Assembly: GCA_031272185.1 (NCBI GenBank)
Contig: JAISUG010000009.1
Span: forward strand, 1-50,075
DNA: 50,075 nt
Reading direction: 5' to 3'
Source of the DNA: Lachnospiraceae bacterium
GTDB lineage: Bacteria > Bacillota > Clostridia > Lachnospirales > Lachnospiraceae
Shown here: piece by piece, positions 42,003 through 50,075 of the stretch
How the letters are laid out: every line of letters starts with the position of its first letter
Position numbering within the stretch: the stretch's first letter is position 1
Notes under the pieces: generated by a model
Databases searched by the model: none
Told to the model about the DNA's origin: nothing
Seen by the model: only the letters and a program-made list of their open reading frames with translations
Translations under genes and position numbers: made by a program

Positions 42003-42899
42003 ATGAATGAAAACAGCTTTTCCCGAAACGAGGGCTATACGGAAGAACTATGGAAGAAACGGCCGGCGTTCCTGCCGCCCCGGCGCAGCCGTGTCCGGGT
42101 GATCCCCGGGTTCGGGCTGTCCATGGGCGTGACATTGACGATGCTGAGCCTGGTGGTGCTCATCCCGCTGCTGTCCGTGTTCGTGGTGATGGCGGGGTAC
42201 AGCTGGGCGGAGTTTTTCAAGACCGTCACGGACAAGATGGTCCTATATGCCTACAGGCTCAGTTTCCTGACGTCCTTGGTGGCCGCGCTCATCAACTGCG
42301 TGTTCGGCGTCATCCTGGCCTGGGTGCTGACCCGCTATGATTTTCCCGGGCGGCGTATCCTGGACGGGCTCATCGAGCTGCCCTTTGCGCTGCCCACGGC
42401 GGTGGCGGGGATCGCATTGACCACATTGTATTCTGACCAGGGGGCGTTCGGCTCCCTGTTCGCGCGCTTCGGCGTGAAGATTTCCTACACACCCATCGGG
42501 ATAACCATCGCGCTGACGTTCATCGGCATCCCCTTCGTGGTTCGTTCCCTGCAGCCGGTGCTGGAAAAGCTGGATCCCCAGTATGAAGAGGCGGCCCATG
42601 TGCTGGGCGCATCCCGGGCCAGGACATTTTTCACGGTGATCCTGCCGGAACTCCTCCCCGCGCTGCTGGTGGGGTTCGGGCTGGCGTTCGCCAGGGGGCT
42701 GGGGGAGTACGGCAGCGTGGTGTTCATCGCGGGGAACATCCCCTACAGGACGCAGATCGCGCCGCTGCTCATCATGGGCAAGCTGGAACAGTACAACTAT
42801 CCCGGGGCCACGTCCATCGCCCTGGTATTGGTGGTGTTCTCTTTCGTGATACTCTTCGGGATCAATGCGCTGCAGGCGAAGATCAACAAGGCGGGGTGA
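42003..42899 (+). CDS. cysT: Sulfate ABC transporter permease CysT
   Basis: 298 residues with six membrane helices. FALPTAVAGIALTTLY and the coupling-helix EAA motif EEAAHVLGASRARTFFTVILPEL are typical of CysT. It forms the channel with CysW. GAGAGGG lies upstream of the ATG. The C-terminal codons are duplicated after the stop. Confidence 0.95.
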   Translation: MNENSFSRNEGYTEELWKKRPAFLPPRRSRVRVIPGFGLSMGVTLTMLSLVVLIPLLSVFVVMAGYSWAEFFKTVTDKMVLYAYRLSFLTSLVAALINCVFGVILAWVLTRYDFPGRRILDGLIELPFALPTAVAGIALTTLYSDQGAFGSLFARFGVKISYTPIGITIALTFIGIPFVVRSLQPVLEKLDPQYEEAAHVLGASRARTFFTVILPELLPALLVGFGLAFARGLGEYGSVVFIAGNIPYRTQIAPLLIMGKLEQYNYPGATSIALVLVVFSFVILFGINALQAKINKAG

Positions 42900-42980
42900 C
42901 GGCAGGCGAGTCGATGACGCAATCCTACGGCGGGGGGGCGTCGGGCTGCGGGCGGACTTCAACAAAGCGGGGTGACGGCG
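42882..42980 (+). repeat. Duplicated cysT 3' end
   Basis: ATCAACAAGGCGGGGTGACG at 42882 (containing the TGA stop) recurs as TTCAACAAAGCGGGGTGACG at 42959, 77 bases later. Short repeats of the type GCCTTTGACGGAGAA follow up to cysW. Confidence 0.88.
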
Positions 42981-43043
42981 AACCTTTGATGGGGAGCCTT
43001 TGACGGAGAAGCTTTGGTGGAGAACTATCGACAGAGGATTAGG

Positions 43044-43907
43044 ATGACGCAGGAGAGGAAACAAGAAATGCATGGCTCCGATGTTTCAAAAATCACAAAG
43101 CTATGCCTGATCGCCCTGGGCGTCCTGTTCGCGGCGGTCATGCTGGTGGCCCCGCTGGTTACGGTCCTGGCATATGCGCTGCGCCAGGGATGGGAGGTCT
43201 TTTCGGAAGCGATCACAGACCATTATGCCATAGCGGCGCTGAAGCTGACGTTGTTCACCACCGTGCTGTGCGTGGTGTGCAATGCCTTTTTCGGCCTGTT
43301 TGCTTCCTGGGCGCTGACCAAGTTCCGTTTCCCGGGGAAACAGGCGCTGACCACCCTGATCGACATCCCCTTTTCCATATCGCCTGTCATCGCAGGGCTG
43401 GTGCTGATCCTGGTGTTCGGGCGCATCGGGTGGGCTTATGGGTTTTTCGAAAGCCTGGGGATCAAGGTGGTGTTCGCCGTTCCCGGCATCGTGCTGGCGA
43501 CCATCTTCGTCACGTTCCCGTTCATTTCCCGGGAGTTGATCCCCCTCATGAACGCCCAGGGCACCGACGAGGAGGAGGCGGCGGCGCTCATGGGGGCCAG
43601 GGGCTTTCGGATCTACCGGGAAATCACCTTCCCCCATATCAAGTGGGGGTTCCTGTATGGGTTGATCCTTTGCACCGCCAGGTCCCTGGGGGAGTTCGGC
43701 GCGGTGAGCGTGGTCAGCGGGCACCTGCGGGGGAAAACGAACACATTGCCCCTACATGTGGAGATCCTCTTCTCCGAGTTCAAGCTCACGGCCGCATTTG
43801 CGGTGGCGTCGGTGCTGGTGGCATTGGCGATACTTATGCTGGTGCTGAAAAACATCGTGGAGTATATGGGGAAGCGCCAGGGCGGCGAGAATGCGAAGAG
43901 GTCATGA
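43044..43907 (+). CDS. cysW: Sulfate ABC transporter permease CysW
   Basis: 287 residues with six membrane helices. DIPFSISPVIAGLVLILVFG and the EAA motif EEEAAALMGARGFRIYREITFP mark CysW. It pairs with CysT. ATG 43044 has GAGG six bases before; ATG 43068 also has a good site (AGAGG) and would give a 279-residue protein, so the start is uncertain. A 71-bp tandem repeat separates it from cysA. Confidence 0.94.
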   Translation: MTQERKQEMHGSDVSKITKLCLIALGVLFAAVMLVAPLVTVLAYALRQGWEVFSEAITDHYAIAALKLTLFTTVLCVVCNAFFGLFASWALTKFRFPGKQALTTLIDIPFSISPVIAGLVLILVFGRIGWAYGFFESLGIKVVFAVPGIVLATIFVTFPFISRELIPLMNAQGTDEEEAAALMGARGFRIYREITFPHIKWGFLYGLILCTARSLGEFGAVSVVSGHLRGKTNTLPLHVEILFSEFKLTAAFAVASVLVALAILMLVLKNIVEYMGKRQGGENAKRS

Positions 43908-43919
43908 TGGGCCGGCCCG

Positions 43920-44168
43920 TAGGTACGGGGCCGGGCATCGGTGGCGGCTGCCGGAATGTGGAGCGAGACAGATTTGTGCTTTCGGATTGGTAGGTACGGG
44001 ACCGGGCGCCGGTGGCGGCTGCCGGAATGTGGAGCGAGCCAGATTTGTGCTATCGGATTGGTAGGTACGGGGCCGGGCATCGGTGGCGGCTGCCGGAATG
44101 TGGAGCGAGACAGATTTGTGCTTTCGGATTGGTAGGTACGGGCCGGGCATCGGTGGCGGCTGCCGGAA
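43920..44168 (+). repeat. 71-bp tandem repeat, three and a half copies
   Basis: Units start at 43920, 43991, 44062 and 44133 with TAGGTACGGG. The fourth is cut after about 36 bases. Each contains CCGGGCA against TGCCGG, a small hairpin, and a T-rich end CAGATTTGTGCT. Copies 1 and 3 are almost identical; copy 2 differs at a few bases. They fill most of the cysW-cysA spacer. Confidence 0.95.
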
Positions 44169-44246
44169 CACGAGATGGATTGAGAATGTGTCAAGCGCAG
44201 GGGAGAATCAGCAGGTAAATAGGCGGGTAAATCAGGAGAGGAATCC

Positions 44247-45413
44247 ATGGACTACATACAACTGCAAGACATACACAAAGCGTATGGCATATTCCCGGCG
44301 CTCAAGGGGGTTTCTCTGTCCATCGGGAAAGGGAAGCTGGTGGGGCTGCTGGGGCCCTCGGGCAGCGGGAAGACGACGATCCTGCGCTCCATCGCCGGGC
44401 TGGAACAGCCGGAGCGGGGCGACATCTTCATCGACGGGGTGCGGGTGAACGACCTGCCCGCCAGCAAGCGGGGGATCGGGTTTGTCTTCCAGAACTATGC
44501 ATTGTTTCGGTATATGACGGTGTTTGACAACATCGCTTTCGGGCTGCGGGTGCAAAAAACGCCCAAAGGGGAGATCCGGGACAGGGTGGAGGAACTGCTG
44601 TCGCTCATCGGGATGGAAGGATATGGCGACCGTTTCCCCAACCAGCTCTCCGGCGGGCAGAAACAGCGGGTGGCCTTCGCCCGGGCGATGGCGCCCAATC
44701 CCAGGGTGCTGCTGCTGGATGAGCCATTTGCGGCCATCGATGCCAAGGTGCGCAAGGAACTGCGGTCATGGCTTCGGGAAACCATCCGCAAGGTGGGGAT
44801 CACCAGCATATTCGTCACCCACGACCAGGACGAGGCCATCGAAGTGGCGGATGAGATCATCATCACCAATGGCGGCAAGGTGGAGCAGGTGGGCTCGCCT
44901 GCCGAGATTTACCGTAACCCGGAAACCCCTTTCGTGGCGAAATTCATCGGCCAGTCCCAGGTGATACGGGAGTATGAGCGGCTGGAAGGGTTCGACCGGG
45001 TGGAGGGATTTGACGAGGCGGTGGTCCGCCCGGAGTTCGTGGAGGTGCTGCCGTGGGACGGGGGCGGCGTCGGCACAGGCACAAACACAGGTGTCCAACC
45101 GGGGAATCAGCGGAAAGCTGTGGCGCCAAGTGATGGGGATGCAGATCGCCAGGGTGGTGGTAACGCGGATGATGGTCGTCCGGATGGGGGTGGCCCGGAT
45201 GATGGTAACGGGGGGTATGGCAAGATCACCCAAGCGTTCTTTAGGGGCAACACCACCGAACTGCATATCTCACTGGGCGGGACCCAGCTGGTCGCCAGCC
45301 AGTCTGTGACCGATGCGGAAGTTTTTTCCGTGGGGGACACCGTCCGCGTGCGTGTAAGCAAACTGATCCTCTGCGGGGACGGGCGGGTGGAGCAGGTGGC
45401 CACCGGTATCTGA
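44247..45413 (+). CDS. cysA: Sulfate ABC transporter ATP-binding protein CysA with insertion
   Basis: 388 residues. Walker A GPSGSGKTT, Q-loop FQNYALF, signature LSGGQKQRVAFARA, Walker B LLLDEPFAAID and switch HDQDEA are all intact. The C-terminal TOBE-type regulatory domain is interrupted after VRPEFVEVLPWDG by a Gly/Asp/Asn-rich stretch of about 55 residues (about 272-327), and then continues ITQAFFRGNTTELHISLGG. It powers sulfate import. GGAGAGG precedes the ATG. Confidence 0.95.
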   Translation: MDYIQLQDIHKAYGIFPALKGVSLSIGKGKLVGLLGPSGSGKTTILRSIAGLEQPERGDIFIDGVRVNDLPASKRGIGFVFQNYALFRYMTVFDNIAFGLRVQKTPKGEIRDRVEELLSLIGMEGYGDRFPNQLSGGQKQRVAFARAMAPNPRVLLLDEPFAAIDAKVRKELRSWLRETIRKVGITSIFVTHDQDEAIEVADEIIITNGGKVEQVGSPAEIYRNPETPFVAKFIGQSQVIREYERLEGFDRVEGFDEAVVRPEFVEVLPWDGGGVGTGTNTGVQPGNQRKAVAPSDGDADRQGGGNADDGRPDGGGPDDGNGGYGKITQAFFRGNTTELHISLGGTQLVASQSVTDAEVFSVGDTVRVRVSKLILCGDGRVEQVATGI

Positions 45414-45508
45414 AGTGGCGGGGCAGAAAAAACATCTTTCCTTTTTGCATAACCAGTGGTATGATATGACACGGGCGGCAAAGAGTTTTTTGTGTTGCGC
45501 AAAGTTGA

Positions 45509-45553
45509 GACCAATGTCGAACGCACATTGTTTAGTTGGTGGAGCAATATCAC
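45509..45553 (+). repeat. 45-bp dispersed repeat, copy B (upstream of cysD)
   Basis: It contains AATGTCGAACGCACATTG and then TTGGTGGAGCAATATCACCAA, whose TTGGTG/CACCAA arms can form a second stem. It ends 28 bases before the cysD start. Confidence 0.88.
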
Positions 45554-45581
45554 CAAGACAGTGGGAACGAAGGAGGATGGG

Positions 45582-46481
45582 ATGAGTCAGCTGTCGTACC
45601 TGGATCAGCTGGAGTCGGAAGCGGTCTATATCATGCGGGAGGTCGCCGCGGAGTGCGCGAAGCCGGTGATGCTGTATTCCATCGGGAAGGACAGCTCCGT
45701 CATGATGCATCTGGCGTTGAAGGCATTTTACCCGGAGAAGCCCCCGTTCCCATTCATGCATATCGACACCACCTGGAAGTTCAAGGAGATGGTGGAGTTT
45801 CGGGACAGGCGCGCGAAAGAGCTGGGGATCGACCTGATCGTGTACACGAACGAGGACGGCGTCAGGGAGGGGATCAACCCTTTCGACCACGGTGCGGCGT
45901 ACACGGACATCATGAAGACCCAGGCGCTCAAAGACGCATTGGACAAATATGGGTTCACGGCGGCTTTCGGCGGCGCAAGGCGTGATGAGGAGAAGTCCCG
46001 GGCGAAGGAACGCATATTCTCCTTCCGCAGTGCCAGCCACGCCTGGGACCCGAAGAACCAGCGCCCTGAGATGTGGAAGCTGTTCAACACGCAGATCCAC
46101 AAAGGGGAGAGCATCCGCGTCTTCCCCCTCTCCAACTGGACGGAAAAGGACGTCTGGAAATATATCCAGCGGGAGGGCATCGAGATCGTCCCGCTGTATT
46201 TCGCAAAGGAGCGGCCCATCGTGGAGCGGGACGGGAACCTCATCATGGTGGACGACGGGCGGTTCCGCTTCCGGCCGGGGGAGGAAGTCCGGATGCGCAA
46301 GGTGCGCTTCCGCACGCTGGGATGCTACCCCCTCACCGGCGGTTGCCTCTCCGATGCCGACACATTGGACAAGGTCATCGAGGAGACACTGGGCGCCGTG
46401 TCCTCCGAGCGCACCAGCCGGGTCATCGACAACGAAGCCGCCGGGAGCATGGAAAGACGTAAGCGGGAAGGGTATTTCTGA
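45582..46481 (+). CDS. cysD: Sulfate adenylyltransferase subunit 2 (CysD)
   Basis: 299 residues. Forms APS from sulfate and ATP together with the CysN GTPase. PP-loop [17 protein letters not shown], then [38 protein letters not shown] and [10 protein letters not shown] are typical. ATG 45582 is preceded by AAGGAGG; the frame is open to 45492 without a site. cysN normally follows at once; here a two-gene cassette of about 2 kb lies between. The last codons are duplicated downstream. Confidence 0.96.
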   Translation: MSQLSYLDQLESEAVYIMREVAAECAKPVMLYSIGKDSSVMMHLALKAFYPEKPPFPFMHIDTTWKFKEMVEFRDRRAKELGIDLIVYTNEDGVREGINPFDHGAAYTDIMKTQALKDALDKYGFTAAFGGARRDEEKSRAKERIFSFRSASHAWDPKNQRPEMWKLFNTQIHKGESIRVFPLSNWTEKDVWKYIQREGIEIVPLYFAKERPIVERDGNLIMVDDGRFRFRPGEEVRMRKVRFRTLGCYPLTGGCLSDADTLDKVIEETLGAVSSERTSRVIDNEAAGSMERRKREGYF

Positions 46482-46625
46482 GATTGAGACAGACGGGCTC
46501 GCGTCGCCGCAAGGGGGAAGGGTACTTCTAGGCGGACGATGGTCGCAGCTTGCGTCGCCGCGAGCGCAGGCGGTATGTCTCAGGGTCATGGCGGAAGGCT
46601 TGCATCTTCGCAAGCGAGAGAGGGT
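46458..46625 (+). repeat. 50-51 bp repeat spanning the cysD stop codon
   Basis: AAGCGGGAAGGGTATTTCT at 46461 (end of cysD) recurs as AAGGGGGAAGGGTACTTCT at 46511, followed by TAG. A third, weaker copy lies near 46564. The other part of the unit, GCTCGCGTCGCCGC at 46497, recurs at 46548 and as GCTTGCATCTTCGC at 46598. Confidence 0.88.
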
Positions 46626-46649
46626 TTAAGGGGTCGGCGAGGGAGCTGT

Positions 46650-47966
46650 ATGAAGCTTACAATCAACAGAATCGGCAAAGTCAAACATGCAGAGATCGTG
46701 CTGGATGGGATCACAGTGATCGCCGGTAAGAATGACACCGGCAAGAGCACCATCGGAAAAACGCTCTTTGCGCTGTTTGGTGCGCTTTCAAATATGGATG
46801 AGCGTATATCGAAAGAGCGGAAGCAAGGGGTTGTTGCTGCGTGCAGAAAGATACTTTATGAGTTCGAAAATAGCGGAAAAGTTGGTATCAGCTGGTTGCA
46901 AAAAACTGAATCTGCATCAAGCAACCTTGCCAAGCTGGTGATCGATGAACTCAATGAATCGGGCGAAGTAAAGGAGACGAGACTTACCCAATCAATCGAA
47001 AGGGTTGTTTCCGGATGCTTCAAAGACGATATCGTCGGGGAAACCCTCGCAGATGTATGTGCCAGGATTGCAGCGAGTATTATGAATGTCGTCAAAGTAC
47101 CAAGCGAACAAATTGCATTGGGGGTGTTGTCGGGGTATTTTGCCAGTGTTTTCTATGCGCAGGTTTGCACCCAGGACAACCGAACGGACGACACTACTGT
47201 TTTGGTGCAGATCAAAGACAAAGCGATGGAAGTGGTTTTCAGGGACGACACATGTGTGGCCTGCCAGACATCGATACAGTTAACCAATCATGCATGGTTC
47301 ATCGGGGATCCGCTGTTGATTGACCGAATGAAAACGCCTCGCGAGTCCAACCCTATGGACACAGATTTGAAAGCCGCACTGACGACTTCCTATGGAGAAG
47401 ACCCTTACGGCGGTGTCATCGAGGGCGTGCTTGCGCGAGAAAAGCTGGACGAAATCACCGACGTCCTTCATAACGTGGTTGCGGGTAATGTGATAGAAGA
47501 AAGCGAGATGGGGTTTTTTTTGACCATTAGCGGTGCCGAGCGGCCGATAGAGTTTAACAATCTCTCCACCGGCTTGAAAGCGTTTGTCATCCTGAAAATG
47601 CTTATCGAGCGGCGCAAGCTGAAAGACAGGGATGTCCTGATACTGGATGAACCGGAAATTCATCTTCATCCGGAATGGGAAGAGGTGTATGCACATCTTG
47701 TGGTGCTGCTTCAAAAAGCGTTCGGCTTGACGATCCTGATTACCACACACAGCATCGGTTTTCTGGAATGGCTGGAGTATTATTCGCAGAAACTCGGCAT
47801 TGCCGATAAGTGCAGATACTATTTGGCGCAGGGCGTCGGCATGGATGTGGTTTTTAAGGATGTGAGCCAGTCCACAGAAGAAATCTATGCGCAGATGGTG
47901 CGGCCGGGGGTAAAGCTGGATAGGCTACGGTATGAGATGGAAAAGGATAACGATGACGAATTTTGA
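46650..47966 (+). CDS. AAA/ABC-type ATPase (OLD/RecF-like), likely defence-type
   Basis: 438 residues. Walker A AGKNDTGKST (25-34) right after an N-terminal beta-strand pair, signature-like NNLSTGLKAFVIL, and Walker B DVLILDEPEIHLHPEW (about 328-343) followed by ITTHSIGFLEWL. This is the layout of OLD/AAA_15/AAA_21 ATPases; no TOPRIM or nuclease domain is attached. The middle part (60-300) is not recognised. It overlaps the next gene by 14 bases and so forms a two-gene unit with it. GAGGGAG precedes ATG 46650. The two genes are AT-richer than the flanking cys genes, which suggests acquisition. Confidence 0.85.
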   Translation: MKLTINRIGKVKHAEIVLDGITVIAGKNDTGKSTIGKTLFALFGALSNMDERISKERKQGVVAACRKILYEFENSGKVGISWLQKTESASSNLAKLVIDELNESGEVKETRLTQSIERVVSGCFKDDIVGETLADVCARIAASIMNVVKVPSEQIALGVLSGYFASVFYAQVCTQDNRTDDTTVLVQIKDKAMEVVFRDDTCVACQTSIQLTNHAWFIGDPLLIDRMKTPRESNPMDTDLKAALTTSYGEDPYGGVIEGVLAREKLDEITDVLHNVVAGNVIEESEMGFFLTISGAERPIEFNNLSTGLKAFVILKMLIERRKLKDRDVLILDEPEIHLHPEWEEVYAHLVVLLQKAFGLTILITTHSIGFLEWLEYYSQKLGIADKCRYYLAQGVGMDVVFKDVSQSTEEIYAQMVRPGVKLDRLRYEMEKDNDDEF

Positions 47967-48600
47967 AAGGTTTGCCGATACATTCAAAGACTATTTCGAC
48001 AATCATGGCTTGAGGGTGGATTTCTTCACAGATATGCGACAGGCTTCGCGCAATGACGATGGAAGCGGGGCAGCCAGATGTATTTATATTGGAAAAAGGA
48101 AACTGGATGTCATTGACATGGATGCTGTCGCCAAAGAGGGGTATTATTACACTAAGGATGCGTCGAGTGACAGTGGCCCAATCAATAGCGTCGATGCATT
48201 CCTGATCAACTATTCCAATGAATGGTTTTTCATTGAGTTCAAGGACACGAAGATTAATGCGGACAAATCAAAAACGAAAGACAACATCATCAAAAAGGCA
48301 TATTCAAACTGGTACATGATCCTGGATATACTGTTTGAATCCAAAGACGCACAGGGGATTCGAAAGATATTTGATTTCGAGAACCCAGTACATTTTGCAA
48401 AACAGCATGTCCATTATATATTGGTTTGCCCATGGGCGAAAAACCCGCAGATTTTTGAGCAGGTGCGAAACCACGAAAAAATCGGCGAGCGATATACGCC
48501 GCCGTTCATGTGCAGGCTGAAAGATTACCTGTTCAAAGATGTGTATGCATATACCGAAGATGTGTTTGAGCGAAAATTTGTTAATGTGTTCGAGTATTGA
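47953..48600 (+). CDS. PD-(D/E)XK nuclease-like partner protein
   Basis: 215 residues, not matched to a named family. The segment [22 protein letters not shown] places Asp81, Glu95 and Lys97 in the D-x13-E-x-K spacing of PD-(D/E)XK nucleases, on predicted beta-strands, followed by a helix [14 protein letters not shown]. The C-terminal part ([12 protein letters not shown], a strand, then helices) is of unknown role. ATG 47953 lies within the end of the ATPase gene, preceded by AAAAGGA, indicating translational coupling and complex formation. The nuclease call is by motif only. cysN follows 14 bases after its stop. Confidence 0.7.
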   Translation: MTNFERFADTFKDYFDNHGLRVDFFTDMRQASRNDDGSGAARCIYIGKRKLDVIDMDAVAKEGYYYTKDASSDSGPINSVDAFLINYSNEWFFIEFKDTKINADKSKTKDNIIKKAYSNWYMILDILFESKDAQGIRKIFDFENPVHFAKQHVHYILVCPWAKNPQIFEQVRNHEKIGERYTPPFMCRLKDYLFKDVYAYTEDVFERKFVNVFEY

Positions 48601-48614
48601 GGTGGGTTAATACA

Positions 48615-50075
48615 ATGGACGGACTGCTGAAATTCATTACATGCGGGTCGGTGGACGATGGGAAGTCCACGCTGATCGGGCACATGCTCTACGATGCGAA
48701 GCTGCTGTATGCGGACCAGGTGCAGGCGCTGGAGCTGGACAGCCGGGTGGGGAGCAACGACGGGAAGATGGATTACTCCCTGCTGCTGGACGGCCTGATG
48801 GCGGAGCGGGAGCAGGGGATCACCATCGACGTGGCCTACCGGTACTTCACCACGGACAGGCGCTCTTTCATCGTGGCGGACTGCCCGGGGCACGAGCAGT
48901 ACACGCGGAACATGGCGGTGGGGGCGTCTTTCGCCGAGCTTGCGGTGATCCTGGTGGACGCATCCAAGGGCGTCTCCATCCAGACCCGCAGGCACACCAT
49001 GATCTGCCACCTGATGGGGATCCGCCACGTGGTGCTGGCGGTGAACAAGATGGACCTGGTGCACTACAGCCAGCGGGCGTTTGACGCCATCGGGCGGGAC
49101 TTCCGGGCGATGTGCGTGAACTTCGACCTGGCGTCCACCCAGGTCATCCCCCTCTCCGCCACCGAGGGGGACAACATCACCCACCGGTCGGCGAACTGCG
49201 CCTGGTACCAGGGGCCGACGCTCCTGGACTACCTGGAGACGGTGGACGTAAGCGACGACACATCCGGGGGGCGGGGGATGATCCTGCCCATACAGCGGGT
49301 GTGCCGCCCCCACCAGGGGTTTCGGGGCTTCCAGGGGCAGATCGACACAGGGTCGCTGGCGGTGGGGGACGTGGTCACGGCCCTGCCCAACCGGCACACG
49401 GCCATCGTGACGCACATCCTGCGCGGCGACGGGGAGGTGCAGGAGGCATCCGCGGGCATGGCGGTGACGGTGCAGCTGGACCGGGAGATCGACGTGTCCA
49501 GGGGCAGCGTCCTCTTCCGGGACGTGTCGCCGGACTTTGCCAACCTGCTAAACGCCACCGTCCTCTGGATGGACGAGAAGGAGATGATGCCCGGCTCCGG
49601 TTACCTGCTGAAGTGCGGCACCAAAACCGTCCCCGCCACGGTGATGAACATCAAGCACAAGATCGACATCAACACCGGGCAGCAGGTGCTGGCCCAGTTC
49701 GTGAACCGCAACGACATCGTCTCCTGCGACATCGCATTGGGCGACCCCATCGTGTTCATGCCATTCGAGCAGAACCGCACGATGGGCGCCTTCATCCTCA
49801 TCGACCGGGTGAGCAACATGACCTCCGCCTGCGGCGTGATCCAGTATTCCCTGCGCCGTTCGGGGAACCTCCAGTGGCAGCACACGGACATCACGAGGCA
49901 GCTGCGGGCCGCCCAGAAAGGGCAGACGCCCCTGACCCTGTGGTTCACGGGGCTTTCCGGCGCGGGCAAGTCCACCCTGGCCAACGAGATCGAGCGCCGC
50001 CTCTATGCTGCGGGGAGGCACACCATGCTCCTGGACGGGGACAATGTCCGCATGGGGCTCAACCAGAACCTGGGG
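48615..50075 (+). CDS. cysNC: Bifunctional sulfate adenylyltransferase subunit 1/APS kinase (CysNC), 3' truncated
   Basis: 487 codons are present and the frame is open at the window edge. CysN GTPase domain: G1 GSVDDGKST (11-19), G3 DCPGHEQY, G4 NKMD, then two beta-barrel domains (about 220-430). After [15 protein letters not shown] the APS kinase domain begins with P-loop [12 protein letters not shown] and [12 protein letters not shown], and is cut by the edge. CysN drives APS synthesis with CysD, and the kinase makes PAPS. GAGGTGGG lies before ATG 48615, around the stop of the nuclease-like gene. PAPS use fits the presence of cysQ. Confidence 0.96.
   Translation, partial: MDGLLKFITCGSVDDGKSTLIGHMLYDAKLLYADQVQALELDSRVGSNDGKMDYSLLLDGLMAEREQGITIDVAYRYFTTDRRSFIVADCPGHEQYTRNMAVGASFAELAVILVDASKGVSIQTRRHTMICHLMGIRHVVLAVNKMDLVHYSQRAFDAIGRDFRAMCVNFDLASTQVIPLSATEGDNITHRSANCAWYQGPTLLDYLETVDVSDDTSGGRGMILPIQRVCRPHQGFRGFQGQIDTGSLAVGDVVTALPNRHTAIVTHILRGDGEVQEASAGMAVTVQLDREIDVSRGSVLFRDVSPDFANLLNATVLWMDEKEMMPGSGYLLKCGTKTVPATVMNIKHKIDINTGQQVLAQFVNRNDIVSCDIALGDPIVFMPFEQNRTMGAFILIDRVSNMTSACGVIQYSLRRSGNLQWQHTDITRQLRAAQKGQTPLTLWFTGLSGAGKSTLANEIERRLYAAGRHTMLLDGDNVRMGLNQNLG

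Noticed and set aside
43920-44168. CRISPR array
   Set aside because: The 71-bp units are directly adjacent with no unique spacers and there are no cas genes.
45270-46613. Minus-strand ORF of 447 codons opposite cysD
   Set aside because: Antisense to the clear cysA end and cysD; no recognisable domain.
46650-48600. PARIS, Septu or Gabija system
   Set aside because: The second protein shows a D-x13-E-x-K motif rather than a TOPRIM/DUF4435, HNH or helicase signature, so a named assignment is not supported.

Overview
The window is a GC-rich chromosomal segment of a Gram-positive Clostridia bacterium, most plausibly Lachnospirales. The pointers are the rpmG-secE-nusG-rplK-rplA block, a CBS/DRTGG-containing manganese pyrophosphatase, DUF5711-, DUF5702- and DUF6382/FHA-type proteins, a Tad pilus locus without outer-membrane parts, and SD-driven starts. 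This assignment is inference from gene families; no rRNA or tRNA gene was seen.

Layout. 1-5570: a truncated coiled-coil membrane protein, a DUF5711-like protein, ROK glucokinase and a CBS-pyrophosphatase. 5600-9700: rpmG, secE, nusG, rplK and rplA on the plus strand, then rplJ-rplL inverted on the minus strand behind a shared bidirectional terminator, with their own promoter and L10 leader. 9780-22200: a Tad (type IVc) pilus operon with peptidase, TadZ, TadA, TadB, TadC, Flp pilin, DUF5702 protein, TadE-like protein, second peptidase, second TadE-like protein and an FHA protein. 22200-33700: housekeeping genes (HIT, murG, mtnN, pgi, ABC-F, pyrG, ftsH, mgtE). 33700-40600: an accessory stretch with decayed ATPase pieces, an AAA/PD-(D/E)XK-family protein, two MITE-like elements, an orphan Phd antitoxin, cysQ, an Rrf2 regulator, a mobile-element remnant and a fused HTH-HipA kinase. 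40600-50075: sulfate uptake and activation (sbp, cysT, cysW, cysA, cysD, cysNC), with a two-gene ATPase plus PD-(D/E)XK nuclease cassette inserted between cysD and cysNC.

How the genes work together. The sulfur genes form a pathway: the ABC transporter imports sulfate, CysD/CysN(C) make APS and PAPS, and CysQ removes the by-product PAP. The Rrf2 protein next to cysQ may control them through a palindrome over the sbp promoter. The Tad genes form one secretion/pilus machine. The translation genes form a conserved block broken by one inversion.

The most striking property is not one gene but a pattern. Short tandem repeats, mostly with 50-76 bp units, occur throughout the window. In many intergenic regions the repeat unit spans the stop codon of the upstream gene, so the gene 3' end is copied downstream (nusG, rplK, flp, HIT, mtnN, cysT, cysD). 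The same type of repeat is found in frame inside conserved enzymes (glucokinase, TadA, TadC, CysQ, CysA, the AAA/PD-(D/E)XK protein), including a 17-triplet collagen-like Gly-X-Y block in CysQ. The best candidate for an undescribed system is the ATPase-nuclease pair at 46650-48600.
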